A DNA stretch of 64,000 bases from Bacillota bacterium (GTDB lineage Bacteria > Bacillota > Clostridia > Acetivibrionales > DSM-1351): NCBI GenBank assembly GCA_023390335.1, contig JAEWCZ010000053.1:1-64000 (forward strand), in the 5' to 3' direction. Made by a program: the position numbers and the translations under genes. Shown piece after piece: positions 1 to 9,140 of the stretch; the first letter of the stretch is position 1, and the number at the start of each line of letters is the position of its first letter. The notes under the pieces are model-generated. The model saw only the letters and a program-made list of their open reading frames with translations, had not been told where the DNA came from and ran no database searches.

Positions 1-60
1 TTGCATGTGTTAGGCACGCCGCCAGCGTTCGTCCTGAGCCAGGATCAAACTCTCAAATTA
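1..60 (-). rRNA. rrs: 16S ribosomal RNA, 5' end only
   Basis: Read on the minus strand, these bases contain the conserved bacterial 16S 5' region: the GAGTTTGATCCTGGCTCAG primer site followed by GACGAACGCTGGCGGCG and the CCTAACACATGCAA stretch. The gene runs leftwards out of the window, so only its first ~60 nt are visible. The exact mature 5' end near position 57-60 is estimated from alignment with known 16S genes. It opens an rRNA operon that is transcribed away from oriC, which lies about 11 kb to the right. Confidence 0.97.
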
Positions 61-497
61 ATATTTGAAAAATTTAATTAGCTCATTAAAATTGCTGACT
101 TTTTCTAGTTCTTGTTTCCAAAAACCAGGTTATAAAGTTCGCAAGTTACTCAATTTTGAAATCGTTTTACGATTTCGGAATTTTTTCGAGTTCCTTTACA
201 TGTTTATCACTGTTTACTTTTCAAGGTCCATTTAATAACTGTTGCTGCCCCACGAGACAGCTTATATATAATACCATAAGTAAAATATATTTGTCAACAC
301 TTTTTTAAATAACTTTTTAAGTTGTTAGTTAATTTGGTGTGACTGCTCAAACAGCTTACTTATTGTAACACCTGTCCATTCTTTTTACAAAGTGAGTCAG
401 AGCCTATAATCAGTGATTAATTTGATTTACTTTTGATATACTTACTTATACTATATTTATCATGCTTATTAATCCACATTACTCCAAATATAAATAC
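61..497 (-). other. rRNA leader and promoter region, no protein gene
   Basis: This gene-free stretch holds the 16S leader. The leader contains a small stem around 158-176 (GAAATCG / CGATTTC). The rRNA promoter lies at 268-297. The remaining AT-rich sequence runs up to the gyrA terminator. A 201-codon open frame that starts at 462 on the plus strand lies almost wholly antisense to gyrA and is not considered a gene. Confidence 0.7.
268..297 (-). promoter_or_regulatory. rRNA operon promoter, sigma-A type
   Basis: On the minus strand a perfect TTGACA (292-297) is separated by 18 bp from TATTAT (268-273). This lies about 200 bp upstream of the 16S 5' end, a usual distance for a leader with processing sites. 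It was assigned from motif match and position only. Confidence 0.65.
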
Positions 498-534
498 AAA
501 AAAAACTTGCTCTGTATATCAATACTCGAGCAAG
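498..534 (-). terminator. gyrA terminator
   Basis: On the minus strand CTTGCTC (528-534) and GAGCAAG (506-512) form a stem flanked by A's upstream and an eight-T run at 498-505. It lies just beyond the gyrA stop codon, in the form of a Rho-independent terminator. Confidence 0.75.
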
Positions 535-553
535 CCTTTTGTACCTTTATAAT

Positions 554-3058
554 TTATTCTTCGGTAAGTTCAGTATCTTCTGATTCTTCTAGTTCTTCCG
601 ATTCTTCGCTATCTTCATTAACCATTCTTGCTATGCTTACTACTTTGTTTCCTTCACTCATTCTCATAAGCGTAACACCTTGGGTAGCTCTGCCTAAGAT
701 ACTAATTTCATTTACCTTCATTCTTATAATAGTCCCATCTGAACTTATCAGCATTATATCATCATCTTCAGATACTAATAACATACCGATTGATTTACCG
801 GTTTTTTCTGTAATTCTGTATGTTAAGACTCCCTTACCGCCTCTTGTTTGGACTTTGTATTCATCAAGTTCAGTTCTCTTACCAAAGCCATTTTCTGTTA
901 CCACTAATAACGTAGTGTTATCCGTGCACACTTCCATACCGATTATAAAGTCCCCTTCATCAAGTTCCATGCCCTTAACACCTTGTGAGACTCTACCTAT
1001 AGGTCTTGCATCAGTTTCATTAAATCTGATTGCCATACCATTAACCGTTGAAAGTATTATATCCTGATTACCATCGGTAAGCTTAACATCTATTAGCTCA
1101 TCATTTTCCCTTAAACTAACGGCTGCAAGACCACCTTTTCTGATATTATCATATTCCATCAGATCTGTTTTCTTTACTAGGCCATTTTTAGTTGCCATTA
1201 CAAGGTACAATCCTTCCTTATACTCCTGTATAGGAATTACAGTGGTAACCTTCTCATCCCCATTTAGCTGGAGCAGGTTTACTATTGCTGTACCCTTTGC
1301 CTGTCTTCCAGACTCAGGTATTTCGTATGCTTTTAGCCTATACACTCTACCCTTATTAGTAAAGAACATAATAAAGTGATGTGTGGAAGTTACAAATAGG
1401 TTTTTTACAAAATCCTCTTCCCTTGTACTCAATCCTATTATTCCCTTGCCACCACGCCTTTGGCTTTTATATGTGTCAGCAGGCAATCTCTTTATATATC
1501 CGAAATGAGTCATTGTGATAACACTTTCTTGCTCTTGTATAAGGTCTTCAATGTCTATTTCATCTTCGTCAATCTCAAGCTTTGTTCTTCTCTCATTAGA
1601 ATATTTATTCTTTATAACTGAAAGTTCATCCTTTATTATTTGATGAACAAGAATTTCATTTGCGAGTACATCCTTATAATATTTTATTTTTTCAAGGAGC
1701 TCATTATATTCACTTTCAAGCTTCTCTCTTTCCAAACCTGTCAAACGTCCCAATCGCATATCTACAATAGCTTGGGATTGTTTGTCACTAAAGCCAAATC
1801 TCTCTGATAGCTTTTCTTTTGCAACGGATTCTGTTTTTGAACTACGTATAATACTGATTACTTCATCCAGATTATCCAGTGCTATTTTTAAGCCTTCCAA
1901 TATGTGTGCCCTTGCTTCGGCCTTATCCAGTTCAAACTTTGTTCTTCGTCTGATTACATCCTCTTGGTGAGCTATGTAATAATCGATTACCTGTTTCAAA
2001 TTCAAAGTTCTAGGCTCATACATTTTATCTTCAGTCGGTACTATTGCGACCATATTTACACTGAAGCTTTCCTGAAGCTGTGTATTTTTATATAGTTGAT
2101 TGAGTACTACGTTTGGATTGGCATCACGTTTTAAATCAATAACTATTCTTACAGGTTCTTCTCTACCGGATTCATCCTGAATAAATGATATTCCATCTAT
2201 TTTTTTATCCTTAACAAGATCTGCAATCTTTTCAACTAGCCTTGCCTTGTTTACCATGTACGGAATCTCAGTTACAACAATTCTATGTCTGTTACCATGA
2301 ATTTCTTCAATAGTGGCTTCCGAACGTACTATAAGCCTTCCTCTTCCGGTTTTATATGCTTCTCTTATTCCTCTTTTACCTATTATTTTGGCAGCAGTTG
2401 GAAAGTCCGGACCTTTGATGTATTGCATTAATTCATCAATAGTTATCTCTGGATTATCTAAAACTGCACATATACCATCTATTGTCTCACCTAAATTGTG
2501 TGGGGGTATATTTGTTGCCATACCAACAGCAATACCTGATGAACCGTTAACCAATAAATTTGGAAACCTGGCCGGCAATACAACCGGTTCAACTTCATGT
2601 TCATCGAAGTTTGGCTTAAAATCAACTGTATCTTTGTTAATATCAGCCAACATTTCCATTGATATTTTGGCTAGCTTTGCCTCCGTATACCTCATTGCAG
2701 CTGCAGCATCGCCATCCCTAGAACCGAAGTTTCCATGTCCGTCCACTAATGGATGTCTCAATGAAAAGTCCTGTGCCATACGTACAAGGCTATCGTAAAC
2801 AGCGGCATCACCATGAGGATGAAAACTTTTTAAAGCTTCACCTACGGTTGCAACAGATTTTCTGTATGGCTTGTCCGGAGTAAAACCTGAAGTAAACATG
2901 GTGTAAAGTATACGCCTGTGTACCGGTTTCAATCCATCTCGAACATCAGGCAGTGCTCTGTCTATTATTACACTCATAGCATAATCTATAAACGATTTTT
3001 TCATCTCAGATTCAATGTCTATGGGAATAATTTTTTGCTCCCTTATTTCATCTGCCAT
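554..3058 (-). CDS. gyrA: DNA gyrase subunit A
   Basis: This is the breakage-reunion subunit of DNA gyrase, which introduces negative supercoils as an A2B2 complex with GyrB. At 834 residues it has the usual length. The winged-helix/tower domain comes first, with the DNA-linking tyrosine in the AMRYTE motif at Tyr124. The C-terminal beta-pinwheel begins with the GyrA box (QRRGGKG), and the tail is acidic. The quinolone-binding stretch reads HGDAAVYDS, so Ala85 stands where E. coli has Ser83, while Asp89 keeps the place of E. coli Asp87. The gene stands alone between an rRNA operon and noc. It is about 12.7 kb from gyrB across oriC, although the two are adjacent in Bacillus. GyrA rather than ParC is favoured by the GyrA box. 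Confidence 0.96.
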   Translation of the reverse strand: MADEIREQKIIPIDIESEMKKSFIDYAMSVIIDRALPDVRDGLKPVHRRILYTMFTSGFTPDKPYRKSVATVGEALKSFHPHGDAAVYDSLVRMAQDFSLRHPLVDGHGNFGSRDGDAAAAMRYTEAKLAKISMEMLADINKDTVDFKPNFDEHEVEPVVLPARFPNLLVNGSSGIAVGMATNIPPHNLGETIDGICAVLDNPEITIDELMQYIKGPDFPTAAKIIGKRGIREAYKTGRGRLIVRSEATIEEIHGNRHRIVVTEIPYMVNKARLVEKIADLVKDKKIDGISFIQDESGREEPVRIVIDLKRDANPNVVLNQLYKNTQLQESFSVNMVAIVPTEDKMYEPRTLNLKQVIDYYIAHQEDVIRRRTKFELDKAEARAHILEGLKIALDNLDEVISIIRSSKTESVAKEKLSERFGFSDKQSQAIVDMRLGRLTGLEREKLESEYNELLEKIKYYKDVLANEILVHQIIKDELSVIKNKYSNERRTKLEIDEDEIDIEDLIQEQESVITMTHFGYIKRLPADTYKSQRRGGKGIIGLSTREEDFVKNLFVTSTHHFIMFFTNKGRVYRLKAYEIPESGRQAKGTAIVNLLQLNGDEKVTTVIPIQEYKEGLYLVMATKNGLVKKTDLMEYDNIRKGGLAAVSLRENDELIDVKLTDGNQDIILSTVNGMAIRFNETDARPIGRVSQGVKGMELDEGDFIIGMEVCTDNTTLLVVTENGFGKRTELDEYKVQTRGGKGVLTYRITEKTGKSIGMLLVSEDDDIMLISSDGTIIRMKVNEISILGRATQGVTLMRMSEGNKVVSIARMVNEDSEESEELEESEDTELTEE

Positions 3059-3108
3059 CTAACTTTTTACCTCTTTTCCTTTTATAAAAACAATCTTGTC
3101 CACTGTAT

Positions 3109-3137
3109 ATTGTAATAAACTTTTAACTTACTGTCCA
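3109..3137 (-). promoter_or_regulatory. Candidate gyrA promoter
   Basis: The minus strand carries TGGACA (3132-3137), a 17-bp spacer and TACAAT (3109-3114), about 50 bp upstream of the gyrA start. Each hexamer has one mismatch to the sigma-A consensus. Confidence 0.5.
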
Positions 3138-3253
3138 CTTTTTTGTATACCCGGTATATTTAAATACAACATTTAGTATTGCCATTTTATTACATGTTGA
3201 ATACTGTTTATACATATGGGGAAACTTAGTGAAAGCTTGTTTTTATACATAAA

Positions 3254-3278
3254 AAACTGGACACCCACGGCCCAGTTT
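3254..3278 (-). terminator. Terminator after noc
   Basis: AAACTGG and CCAGTTT pair around an 11-nt loop, followed on the minus strand by a T-rich run. It lies between the noc stop and the gyrA promoter, so gyrA is probably transcribed separately. Confidence 0.65.
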
Positions 3279-3318
3279 CCTAAATTTACACTTTAAATAA
3301 CTTCTTACTTTATGTATA

Positions 3319-4164
3319 TCAAGCCATATTATTCTTAGGAACTCGAACCACAAATTCTATGTATTCCCCTCTGTCAATCTGCGCAGCCTTTGCATTCACA
3401 CCTGATTGCCTCATTATATCTATTGCTTGTTTTATAGTATTGACAAATATTCTTACATCCTTTATTGCTTTTGTCATTTTCTTTTCAGATGTTCTTTGTT
3501 TTACGGTTTTTGAGTACTTATCTATAGCACGTTCTACTAGTTCTTCAGTTTTCTTTACATTCAAGCCTCTTTCACAGACGAGTTTTAAAACTTTTAGCTG
3601 TAATTGTTCATCGTGAAGCTTTAGTAAAGCTCTTGCATGTCTTTCAGTCAGATTATTGTCAGAAAGAATTTTTTTAATCAATGGAGACAATTTTAACAAC
3701 CTTATTTTGTTTGCAATTGTTGATTGGCTCTTTCCAATTTTCTGAGCAAGTTCTTCCTGAGTAAAACCGTGCTCATTTATAAGATTGCTGTATCCCTCCG
3801 CTTCTTCCATATAGCTAAGGTCTTCCCTTTGCAGATTTTCTATAAGTGCCATCACAGCAGAATCATTATCATCTACACTTATTACTATTGCAGGAATTTC
3901 CTTTAAGCCGGCCATTGTAGCAGCCCTAAGTCTTCTCTCACCCGCTACAAGCTCATATGTGCCGTGGGAAAGTCTTCTAACGTTTATGGGTTGCAATACA
4001 CCATATTGTTTAATTGAATCACATAGTTCTTCAAGAGCCATTTTATTAAACTGTTTCCTTGGTTGGTATGGGTTAGGTCTGATATGTTCTATACCAACAT
4101 AAGTAATATTTTTCTGATCTTCCTTCTTTTCCTGCTTTGTAAACTGAATTTTGCTCTCCAACAT
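3319..4164 (-). CDS. noc: ParB-like nucleoid occlusion protein Noc
   Basis: This 281-residue protein belongs to the ParB/Spo0J family. The N-terminal ParB domain contains the N-P-x-Q-P-R-K motif near residue 31 and the GERRLRAA CTP-binding motif. A central helix-turn-helix follows (TQEELAQKIGKSQSTIANKI), then a C-terminal dimerisation segment. Noc proteins bind their own palindromes, spread on DNA and keep division septa off the nucleoid. The assignment to Noc rather than a second Spo0J rests on position, since noc follows rsmG-mnmG-mnmE in Bacillus, and on the true spo0J being next to soj and parS at 19.5 kb. No Noc-binding palindrome of the Bacillus type was seen in the window. Confidence 0.8.
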   Translation of the reverse strand: MLESKIQFTKQEKKEDQKNITYVGIEHIRPNPYQPRKQFNKMALEELCDSIKQYGVLQPINVRRLSHGTYELVAGERRLRAATMAGLKEIPAIVISVDDNDSAVMALIENLQREDLSYMEEAEGYSNLINEHGFTQEELAQKIGKSQSTIANKIRLLKLSPLIKKILSDNNLTERHARALLKLHDEQLQLKVLKLVCERGLNVKKTEELVERAIDKYSKTVKQRTSEKKMTKAIKDVRIFVNTIKQAIDIMRQSGVNAKAAQIDRGEYIEFVVRVPKNNMA

Positions 4165-4323
4165 AACGGCACCATCCTTTGTATATTTTTTTAATTTTAA
4201 ATTTGTAATCTACTATATGTTGTAAATTACTTACAAAGGATATTTCTATTGCAAACCATCTTTTCCTTTATTACCAATGAAAAATCGTTCGATAAAAAAG
4301 CAGTTAATAACGGATAATACTTC

Positions 4324-5049
4324 TTATATCAACGGTTCTTTCGAAGGTTTCCCCGCTTTCCTCGGATATTTTGTCGGGGTGTGTCTAAACTTTCTTACCA
4401 CGACGACATTTCTTTCTATATTTGTGAAAGGTAATTCCATTTTTTCAATTTTCTCAATTTTACCACCTAAAATGTCGAGTGCTTTATTGCAATTCTCAAA
4501 CTCTTCAGTGTTACTTCCTTTCATTGCGATAAATATCCCGTTTATTTTTACAAATGGCAGACAATATTCGAGTAAAACCGGGAGATTTGATACTGCTCTT
4601 GCAACAGCTATATCATACTTTTCTCTGTACATTGGATTAGTACCAAAGTCCTCTGCTCTGCCATGAATTGCTGATATATGGGTAATATTTACTGAATTTA
4701 TTACCTCATTAAGAAACTTTATTCGCTTTTCCAAAGAATCAAGTAATGTAATTTCGTTTTTGGGATTCACAATTTTAAGAGGAATTCCAGGAAAACCTGC
4801 TCCGGTACCTACATCTATTATTTTTATATTTTCATTACTTACATATGGAACTATGCTGATTGAATCAATAAAATGCTTTATTACTATTTCCCTATCATCC
4901 TCTATTGCAGTTAAATTTATTTTTTTATTCCATTCTTTCAGAAGTTCCATATACTTTTCAAATTGCTCTACTTGAGTATCCGTTATTTCTTTTTTATAAT
5001 GTGTAACACCTTTGATAAGCAATTGCTTTAATTCATTATCAAGCGCCAT
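4324..5049 (-). CDS. rsmG: 16S rRNA (guanine-N7) methyltransferase RsmG
   Basis: RsmG (GidB) methylates N7 of a guanine in the 530 loop of 16S rRNA using S-adenosylmethionine. The 241-residue product has the expected length. The SAM-binding motif IDVGTGAGFPGIPLKI is followed by the LLDSLEKR acidic loop. It lies 15 bp downstream of mnmG in the same minus-strand series, the order conserved near many bacterial origins. Loss of this enzyme is known to give low-level streptomycin resistance in other bacteria; here it looks intact. Confidence 0.95.
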   Translation of the reverse strand: MALDNELKQLLIKGVTHYKKEITDTQVEQFEKYMELLKEWNKKINLTAIEDDREIVIKHFIDSISIVPYVSNENIKIIDVGTGAGFPGIPLKIVNPKNEITLLDSLEKRIKFLNEVINSVNITHISAIHGRAEDFGTNPMYREKYDIAVARAVSNLPVLLEYCLPFVKINGIFIAMKGSNTEEFENCNKALDILGGKIEKIEKMELPFTNIERNVVVVRKFRHTPTKYPRKAGKPSKEPLI

Positions 5050-5064
5050 AAATTCCTCCAGTTA

Positions 5065-6948
5065 CTAATTTTTCTTTCTATTAATCTGTTCAAGATATAT
5101 AAGTAATACTGAAATATCAGCAGGAGATACTCCTGTTATTCTGGACGCTTGTCCTATGGAATGAGGCCTTATTTGTGAAAGTTTCTGCCTTGCCTCCAGT
5201 CTCAATCCTTGTATCTCATTATACTCGATATTCTGTGGTATTTTTCTGCCCTCAAGTTTCTTATATTGTTCCACCTGTTGCATTTGCCTTTTAATATATC
5301 CTTCGTACTTAACGGCAACCTCAACCTGTTCACGTACAGCTCTGGGTAGTTCAGGAAGCTCACATACTTCTGAAAGGCTTTCATAACTTATTTCTGGTCT
5401 CCTAAGTAATTCTGTTACCTGAATTCCACTTTTAATTGCGGTGCTGTTTCTACTTTCGAGGTATTTTAGGACAGCTTCGCTTGGTGGCAAATATGTGTTT
5501 TTGAGTCTTTCTATCTCTTTCTCTATCATTTCCTTCTTTTCAAGAAATTTATCATAACGTTCTTGACTAATTAATCCTACTTCTTTACCTATTTGAGTCA
5601 ATCTAAGGTCAGCATTGTCTTGTCTAAGCAAAAGTCTGTACTCCGCTCTTGATGTCATCATTCTATAGGGTTCCTTTGTCCCCTTGGTAACAAGGTCATC
5701 TATAAGTACACCTATATAGGCTTGGGATCGGTCTAATATCAAGGGTTCTCTATTTTGTACCTTCATTGCAGCATTTATTCCAGCAATAATTCCCTGTGCA
5801 GCTGCTTCCTCATAACCAGAACTGCCATTTATTTGTCCAGCAGAAAATAATCCAGCTACATTTTTATACTCTAATGATAATTTTAACTGTGTAGCATCGA
5901 TTCCATCATATTCTATTGCGTATGCACTTCTCATTACCTTAACATCTTCAAGACCGGGAATAGTTCTCATAAATTCTACTTGGACATCCTCCGGAAGGCT
6001 GCTTGACATGCCCTGAAGGTACATTTCTTCCGTATCCAGACCCATAGGTTCCACAAATACCTGATGGTGTTCCTTATCTGAAAATCTTACTACTTTGTCT
6101 TCTATTGAAGGACAATATCTTGGCCCTATACCTGTTATATTCCCACTATATAAAGGTGATCTGTGAATATTTCTTTTAATAACTTCGTGTGTCTCCTGAT
6201 TTGTATATGTCAACCAGCAGGGAACCTGTTCCTTTTCAATTTTATCTGTTTCAAATGAGAAAGGGACAATTACATCATCACCGGGTTGTTCAGACATTTT
6301 TGAAAAGTCCAGGCTGCGTCTATTAAGTCTAGCAGGAGTTCCTGTTTTAAATCTAAGGAGATCTATGCCTAGGTTTTGCAGGCTCTCTGATAATTTATTT
6401 GCAGGAAATAAACCGTCGGGTCCTCCGCTATAACTTACATCTCCTATAAATATTTTACCTTTTAAATAAGTACCGGTTGTAAGAACTATCGCTTTACAAT
6501 GAAAAATAGCTCCGGTATGGGTTTTTACTCCTATAACCTTTGTACCGGCTTCTTCAGTGAGTATTTCTACTACTTCTGCCTGCCTTATATCAAGGTTTTC
6601 CTGTGTTTCAAGATTATGTTTCATTTCCATCTGATACTGTCTTCTGTCTACCTGAGCGCGTAAGGAATATACTGCAGGTCCTTTAGATGAATTTAGTATT
6701 TTTGATTGGATAAATGTTTTATCTGTTGTCTTTCCCATTTGTCCACCTAAGGCATCTATTTCCCTAACAAGATGGCCCTTTGCTGTACCCCCTATGCTTG
6801 GATTACAGGGCATGTTTGCAATACTGTCAAGGTTAATCGAAAATATTATAGTGCTACAACCAAGCCTTGCTGCTGCCAGTGCTGCCTCACATCCTGCATG
6901 TCCTGCTCCAATAACTGCTATATCATAGCTTCCAGCGAAATAATCCAT
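5065..6948 (-). CDS. mnmG: tRNA uridine 5-carboxymethylaminomethyl modification enzyme MnmG
   Basis: MnmG (GidA) is the FAD-containing partner of MnmE. Together they build the cmnm5 group on U34 of tRNAs that read two-codon boxes. The 627-residue protein begins with the FAD-binding dinucleotide fold motif GAGHAGCEAALAAARLG. It retains the conserved MPCNPSIGGTAKGHLVREID segment and the GIDATQLKLSLE region, and ends in the helical C-terminal domain (GVSPADISVLLIYL). It sits directly between mnmE and rsmG on the same strand with short gaps, consistent with one transcript. Confidence 0.97.
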   Translation of the reverse strand: MDYFAGSYDIAVIGAGHAGCEAALAAARLGCSTIIFSINLDSIANMPCNPSIGGTAKGHLVREIDALGGQMGKTTDKTFIQSKILNSSKGPAVYSLRAQVDRRQYQMEMKHNLETQENLDIRQAEVVEILTEEAGTKVIGVKTHTGAIFHCKAIVLTTGTYLKGKIFIGDVSYSGGPDGLFPANKLSESLQNLGIDLLRFKTGTPARLNRRSLDFSKMSEQPGDDVIVPFSFETDKIEKEQVPCWLTYTNQETHEVIKRNIHRSPLYSGNITGIGPRYCPSIEDKVVRFSDKEHHQVFVEPMGLDTEEMYLQGMSSSLPEDVQVEFMRTIPGLEDVKVMRSAYAIEYDGIDATQLKLSLEYKNVAGLFSAGQINGSSGYEEAAAQGIIAGINAAMKVQNREPLILDRSQAYIGVLIDDLVTKGTKEPYRMMTSRAEYRLLLRQDNADLRLTQIGKEVGLISQERYDKFLEKKEMIEKEIERLKNTYLPPSEAVLKYLESRNSTAIKSGIQVTELLRRPEISYESLSEVCELPELPRAVREQVEVAVKYEGYIKRQMQQVEQYKKLEGRKIPQNIEYNEIQGLRLEARQKLSQIRPHSIGQASRITGVSPADISVLLIYLEQINRKKN

Positions 6949-6995
6949 AAGGATTCTTCCTTTCTATATATAATCTGTAATTTTCTTGCTTAATG

Positions 6996-8378
6996 TTATT
7001 TTCCAATACAAAAACGACTGAATATATCATGCATTATAGCTTCGTCAATTGATTCACCTGTAATTTGACCTATGTTGTCGGCACAACTCTTTATATCAAT
7101 CGTTACCATATCCAAAGGCATTCCTGTTTCAAATGAAGTCAATGCTTGCTTGATATCCTCAATAGCCTGGTCCACAAGATATTTATGCCTTGAATTGGTT
7201 AACAAAACTTCATCATTGCCACTTATTCTACCTTGTAAGAACAACTCAGATATTGCTGCTTCCAATTCTTCTATTCCCACGCTATTTATTACTGATGCAT
7301 TTATAATTATATTAAATTCCTTTAGATTCTGGTGTATTTCATTTATTCTAGTGTTATTAACCATATCTGTTTTGTTAATTAGGACAAGAGATTTTTTATT
7401 CTTAATTAATTTCAAAATCTCAGCATCTTCTTCTTGTATCCCTGTTGCCGCAGAAAGCACTGCTATTGTAAGATCGGCATTTTCTATAGCTTCATACGCT
7501 TTGTTTACACCCATCTTTTCAACTACATCTTCAGTATTTCTGATACCCGCGGTATCTGTAATTTTAGCCGGAATTCCATTAATATTTACATATTCTTCAA
7601 TGATATCTCTTGTGGTTCCCGGAATATCAGTAACTATAGCTTTTGTGCTTCCTGATAGTTGATTCAGCAAGGAAGACTTACCTACGTTGGGTTTTCCCGC
7701 AATTACTATATTTAGTCCTTCTCTTAATATCTTACCCCTGCCAAAAGTTCCTGCCAAAGTTAGAAGCTCTTTTTTTATATTTATAAGATTATCAAGTACA
7801 TTTTCACCTGTTATTTCTTCTATATCGTGTTCCGGATAATCAACAGTTACCTCTATATGAGCCAGCAACCCTACTAAAGTTTCTCTTATGCTTTTTAACC
7901 GTGATGATAACCTTCCTTCAAGATGACTGATAGCGGCTTTTGAACTTTCAACCGTTTTTGAGTTAATTAAATCTATTATTGCTTCTGCCTGTGATAGATC
8001 TATTCTGCCGTTTAAAAAAGCACGTTTAGTAAATTCTCCAGGTTCGGCAGGCCTAACTCCATTTTTAAAAATTAATTCCAATATACGATTTATTATTACA
8101 ATACCACCATGACAGTGAATTTCTATAACATCTTCTCTTGTAAAGGTATTTGGCTTACACATTTTTAGCAATAATACCTCATCTACAACTTCTTTTAATT
8201 CTTGATCCACAATCTTTCCGTATGTTACCGTATGAGATTTAATTTTCTCAATGGATTTTGAACCTTGAAATATATCACTTACTGTATCAAATGCCTTTTC
8301 TCCGCTTATTCTTATTACACCGATTCCGCCTGTCCCATACGGAGTCGAAAGTGCTGCTATCGTATCTTCATTGTACAT
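6996..8378 (-). CDS. mnmE: tRNA modification GTPase MnmE
   Basis: MnmE (TrmE, ThdF) is a potassium-dependent GTPase that acts with MnmG in modification of tRNA U34. The start at 8378 was chosen because an AGAGGT ribosome site precedes it and the protein then begins MYNEDTIAALSTPYGTGGIGVIRISG, as the family does. A longer frame to 8456 adds 26 residues without homology. The 460-residue product has the N-terminal tetrahydrofolate-binding domain, a G domain with P-loop GKPNVGKSS, DTAGIR and NKTD motifs, and the C-terminal FCIGK with its catalytic cysteine. Confidence 0.96.
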   Translation of the reverse strand: MYNEDTIAALSTPYGTGGIGVIRISGEKAFDTVSDIFQGSKSIEKIKSHTVTYGKIVDQELKEVVDEVLLLKMCKPNTFTREDVIEIHCHGGIVIINRILELIFKNGVRPAEPGEFTKRAFLNGRIDLSQAEAIIDLINSKTVESSKAAISHLEGRLSSRLKSIRETLVGLLAHIEVTVDYPEHDIEEITGENVLDNLINIKKELLTLAGTFGRGKILREGLNIVIAGKPNVGKSSLLNQLSGSTKAIVTDIPGTTRDIIEEYVNINGIPAKITDTAGIRNTEDVVEKMGVNKAYEAIENADLTIAVLSAATGIQEEDAEILKLIKNKKSLVLINKTDMVNNTRINEIHQNLKEFNIIINASVINSVGIEELEAAISELFLQGRISGNDEVLLTNSRHKYLVDQAIEDIKQALTSFETGMPLDMVTIDIKSCADNIGQITGESIDEAIMHDIFSRFCIGK

Positions 8379-8429
8379 AAATATTACCTCTTCGCAATGT
8401 GTCTGTTTTATTGCCCTACCACGCACAAA

Positions 8430-8456
8430 ATGGTTCAAGGAGCAACCCTGAACCAT
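8430..8456 (-). terminator. Hairpin between jag and mnmE
   Basis: Eleven-base arms (8430-8440 and 8446-8456, one G-U pair) enclose a 5-nt loop. On the minus strand only TTTT follows, so it may be a weak terminator, an attenuator or a processing site upstream of mnmE. Confidence 0.5.
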
Positions 8457-8507
8457 CTAATATGCAGATTTATTTCTTAGTATGTGTTTTTCATGTAAAT
8501 GATGTAG

Positions 8508-9140
8508 TTATTTCAGAGTAATAACTACCTTTCTCTTTGGTTCTTCACCTGTGCTGTATGTTTCTACATACTTATGACCTTGAAGAGACGAATGTATTAT
8601 TCTTCTCTCATATGGATTCATTGGTTCCAGAGTAATAGGTTTTTTATATTTAACTACTTTATCCGCAAGTCTGTTAGCAAGCTTTATAAGTGTTTCTTCT
8701 CTTTTCTGTCTGTAATTTTCAACGTTTAGAATTACTCTTTTGTAATCTTCATATTCTTTATTAACAACCAGGCTTGTAAGGTACTGTAGGGAATCCATGG
8801 TTTCCCCTCTACGACCGATAATTATTCCGATATTATCTCCATTAATGTCAACAACTATACTTTCATCATCTTCGCTAACACTGATATCAGCCTCAACACC
8901 CATATTATTAAGTATTGTGTACAAAAAATCTGATGCTATGTCACATCTGCTCTTCTCTTCTTTTTCTTTAACCGTTACTCGTATTCTGGCAACTTTAGAA
9001 CCTATTATTCCAAATATACCTTTGTTGCCTTCTTCTATAACTTCAATATCTACATCATCTTGTGTTAACTGTAATTCTTCGAGAGCAGCAGATATAGCTT
9101 CCTGAACCGTTTTACCTTTTTTCTCAATACTGTAAGCCAT
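8508..9140 (-). CDS. khpB: RNA-binding protein KhpB (Jag / SpoIIIJ-associated)
   Basis: This 210-residue protein has the three-domain plan of Jag/KhpB. An N-terminal Jag-N domain (about 1-55, AYSIEKKGKTVQEAISAALE) is followed by a KH domain containing IIIGRRGETMDSLQYL near residue 110. A C-terminal R3H domain has NPYERRIIHSSLQ. Family members bind RNA, form heterodimers with KhpA and influence cell elongation and division. Its start overlaps the yidC stop at 9140, so the two are translationally coupled, as in other Firmicutes. It is not itself known to be required for sporulation. Confidence 0.93.
   Translation of the reverse strand: MAYSIEKKGKTVQEAISAALEELQLTQDDVDIEVIEEGNKGIFGIIGSKVARIRVTVKEKEEKSRCDIASDFLYTILNNMGVEADISVSEDDESIVVDINGDNIGIIIGRRGETMDSLQYLTSLVVNKEYEDYKRVILNVENYRQKREETLIKLANRLADKVVKYKKPITLEPMNPYERRIIHSSLQGHKYVETYSTGEEPKRKVVITLK

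Noticed and set aside
462..1067. 201-codon plus-strand open frame
   Set aside because: It is antisense to the end of gyrA, is low-complexity (Ser/Ile/Pro rich as expected of such shadows) and has no ribosome site.
7072..7662. 196-codon plus-strand open frame
   Set aside because: It lies wholly antisense to mnmE, whose motifs are clear; no features of a real protein.
8379..8456. 26-residue N-terminal extension of MnmE
   Set aside because: No likeness to the family, and it overlaps the hairpin at 8430-8456; the ATG at 8378 has a good ribosome site.
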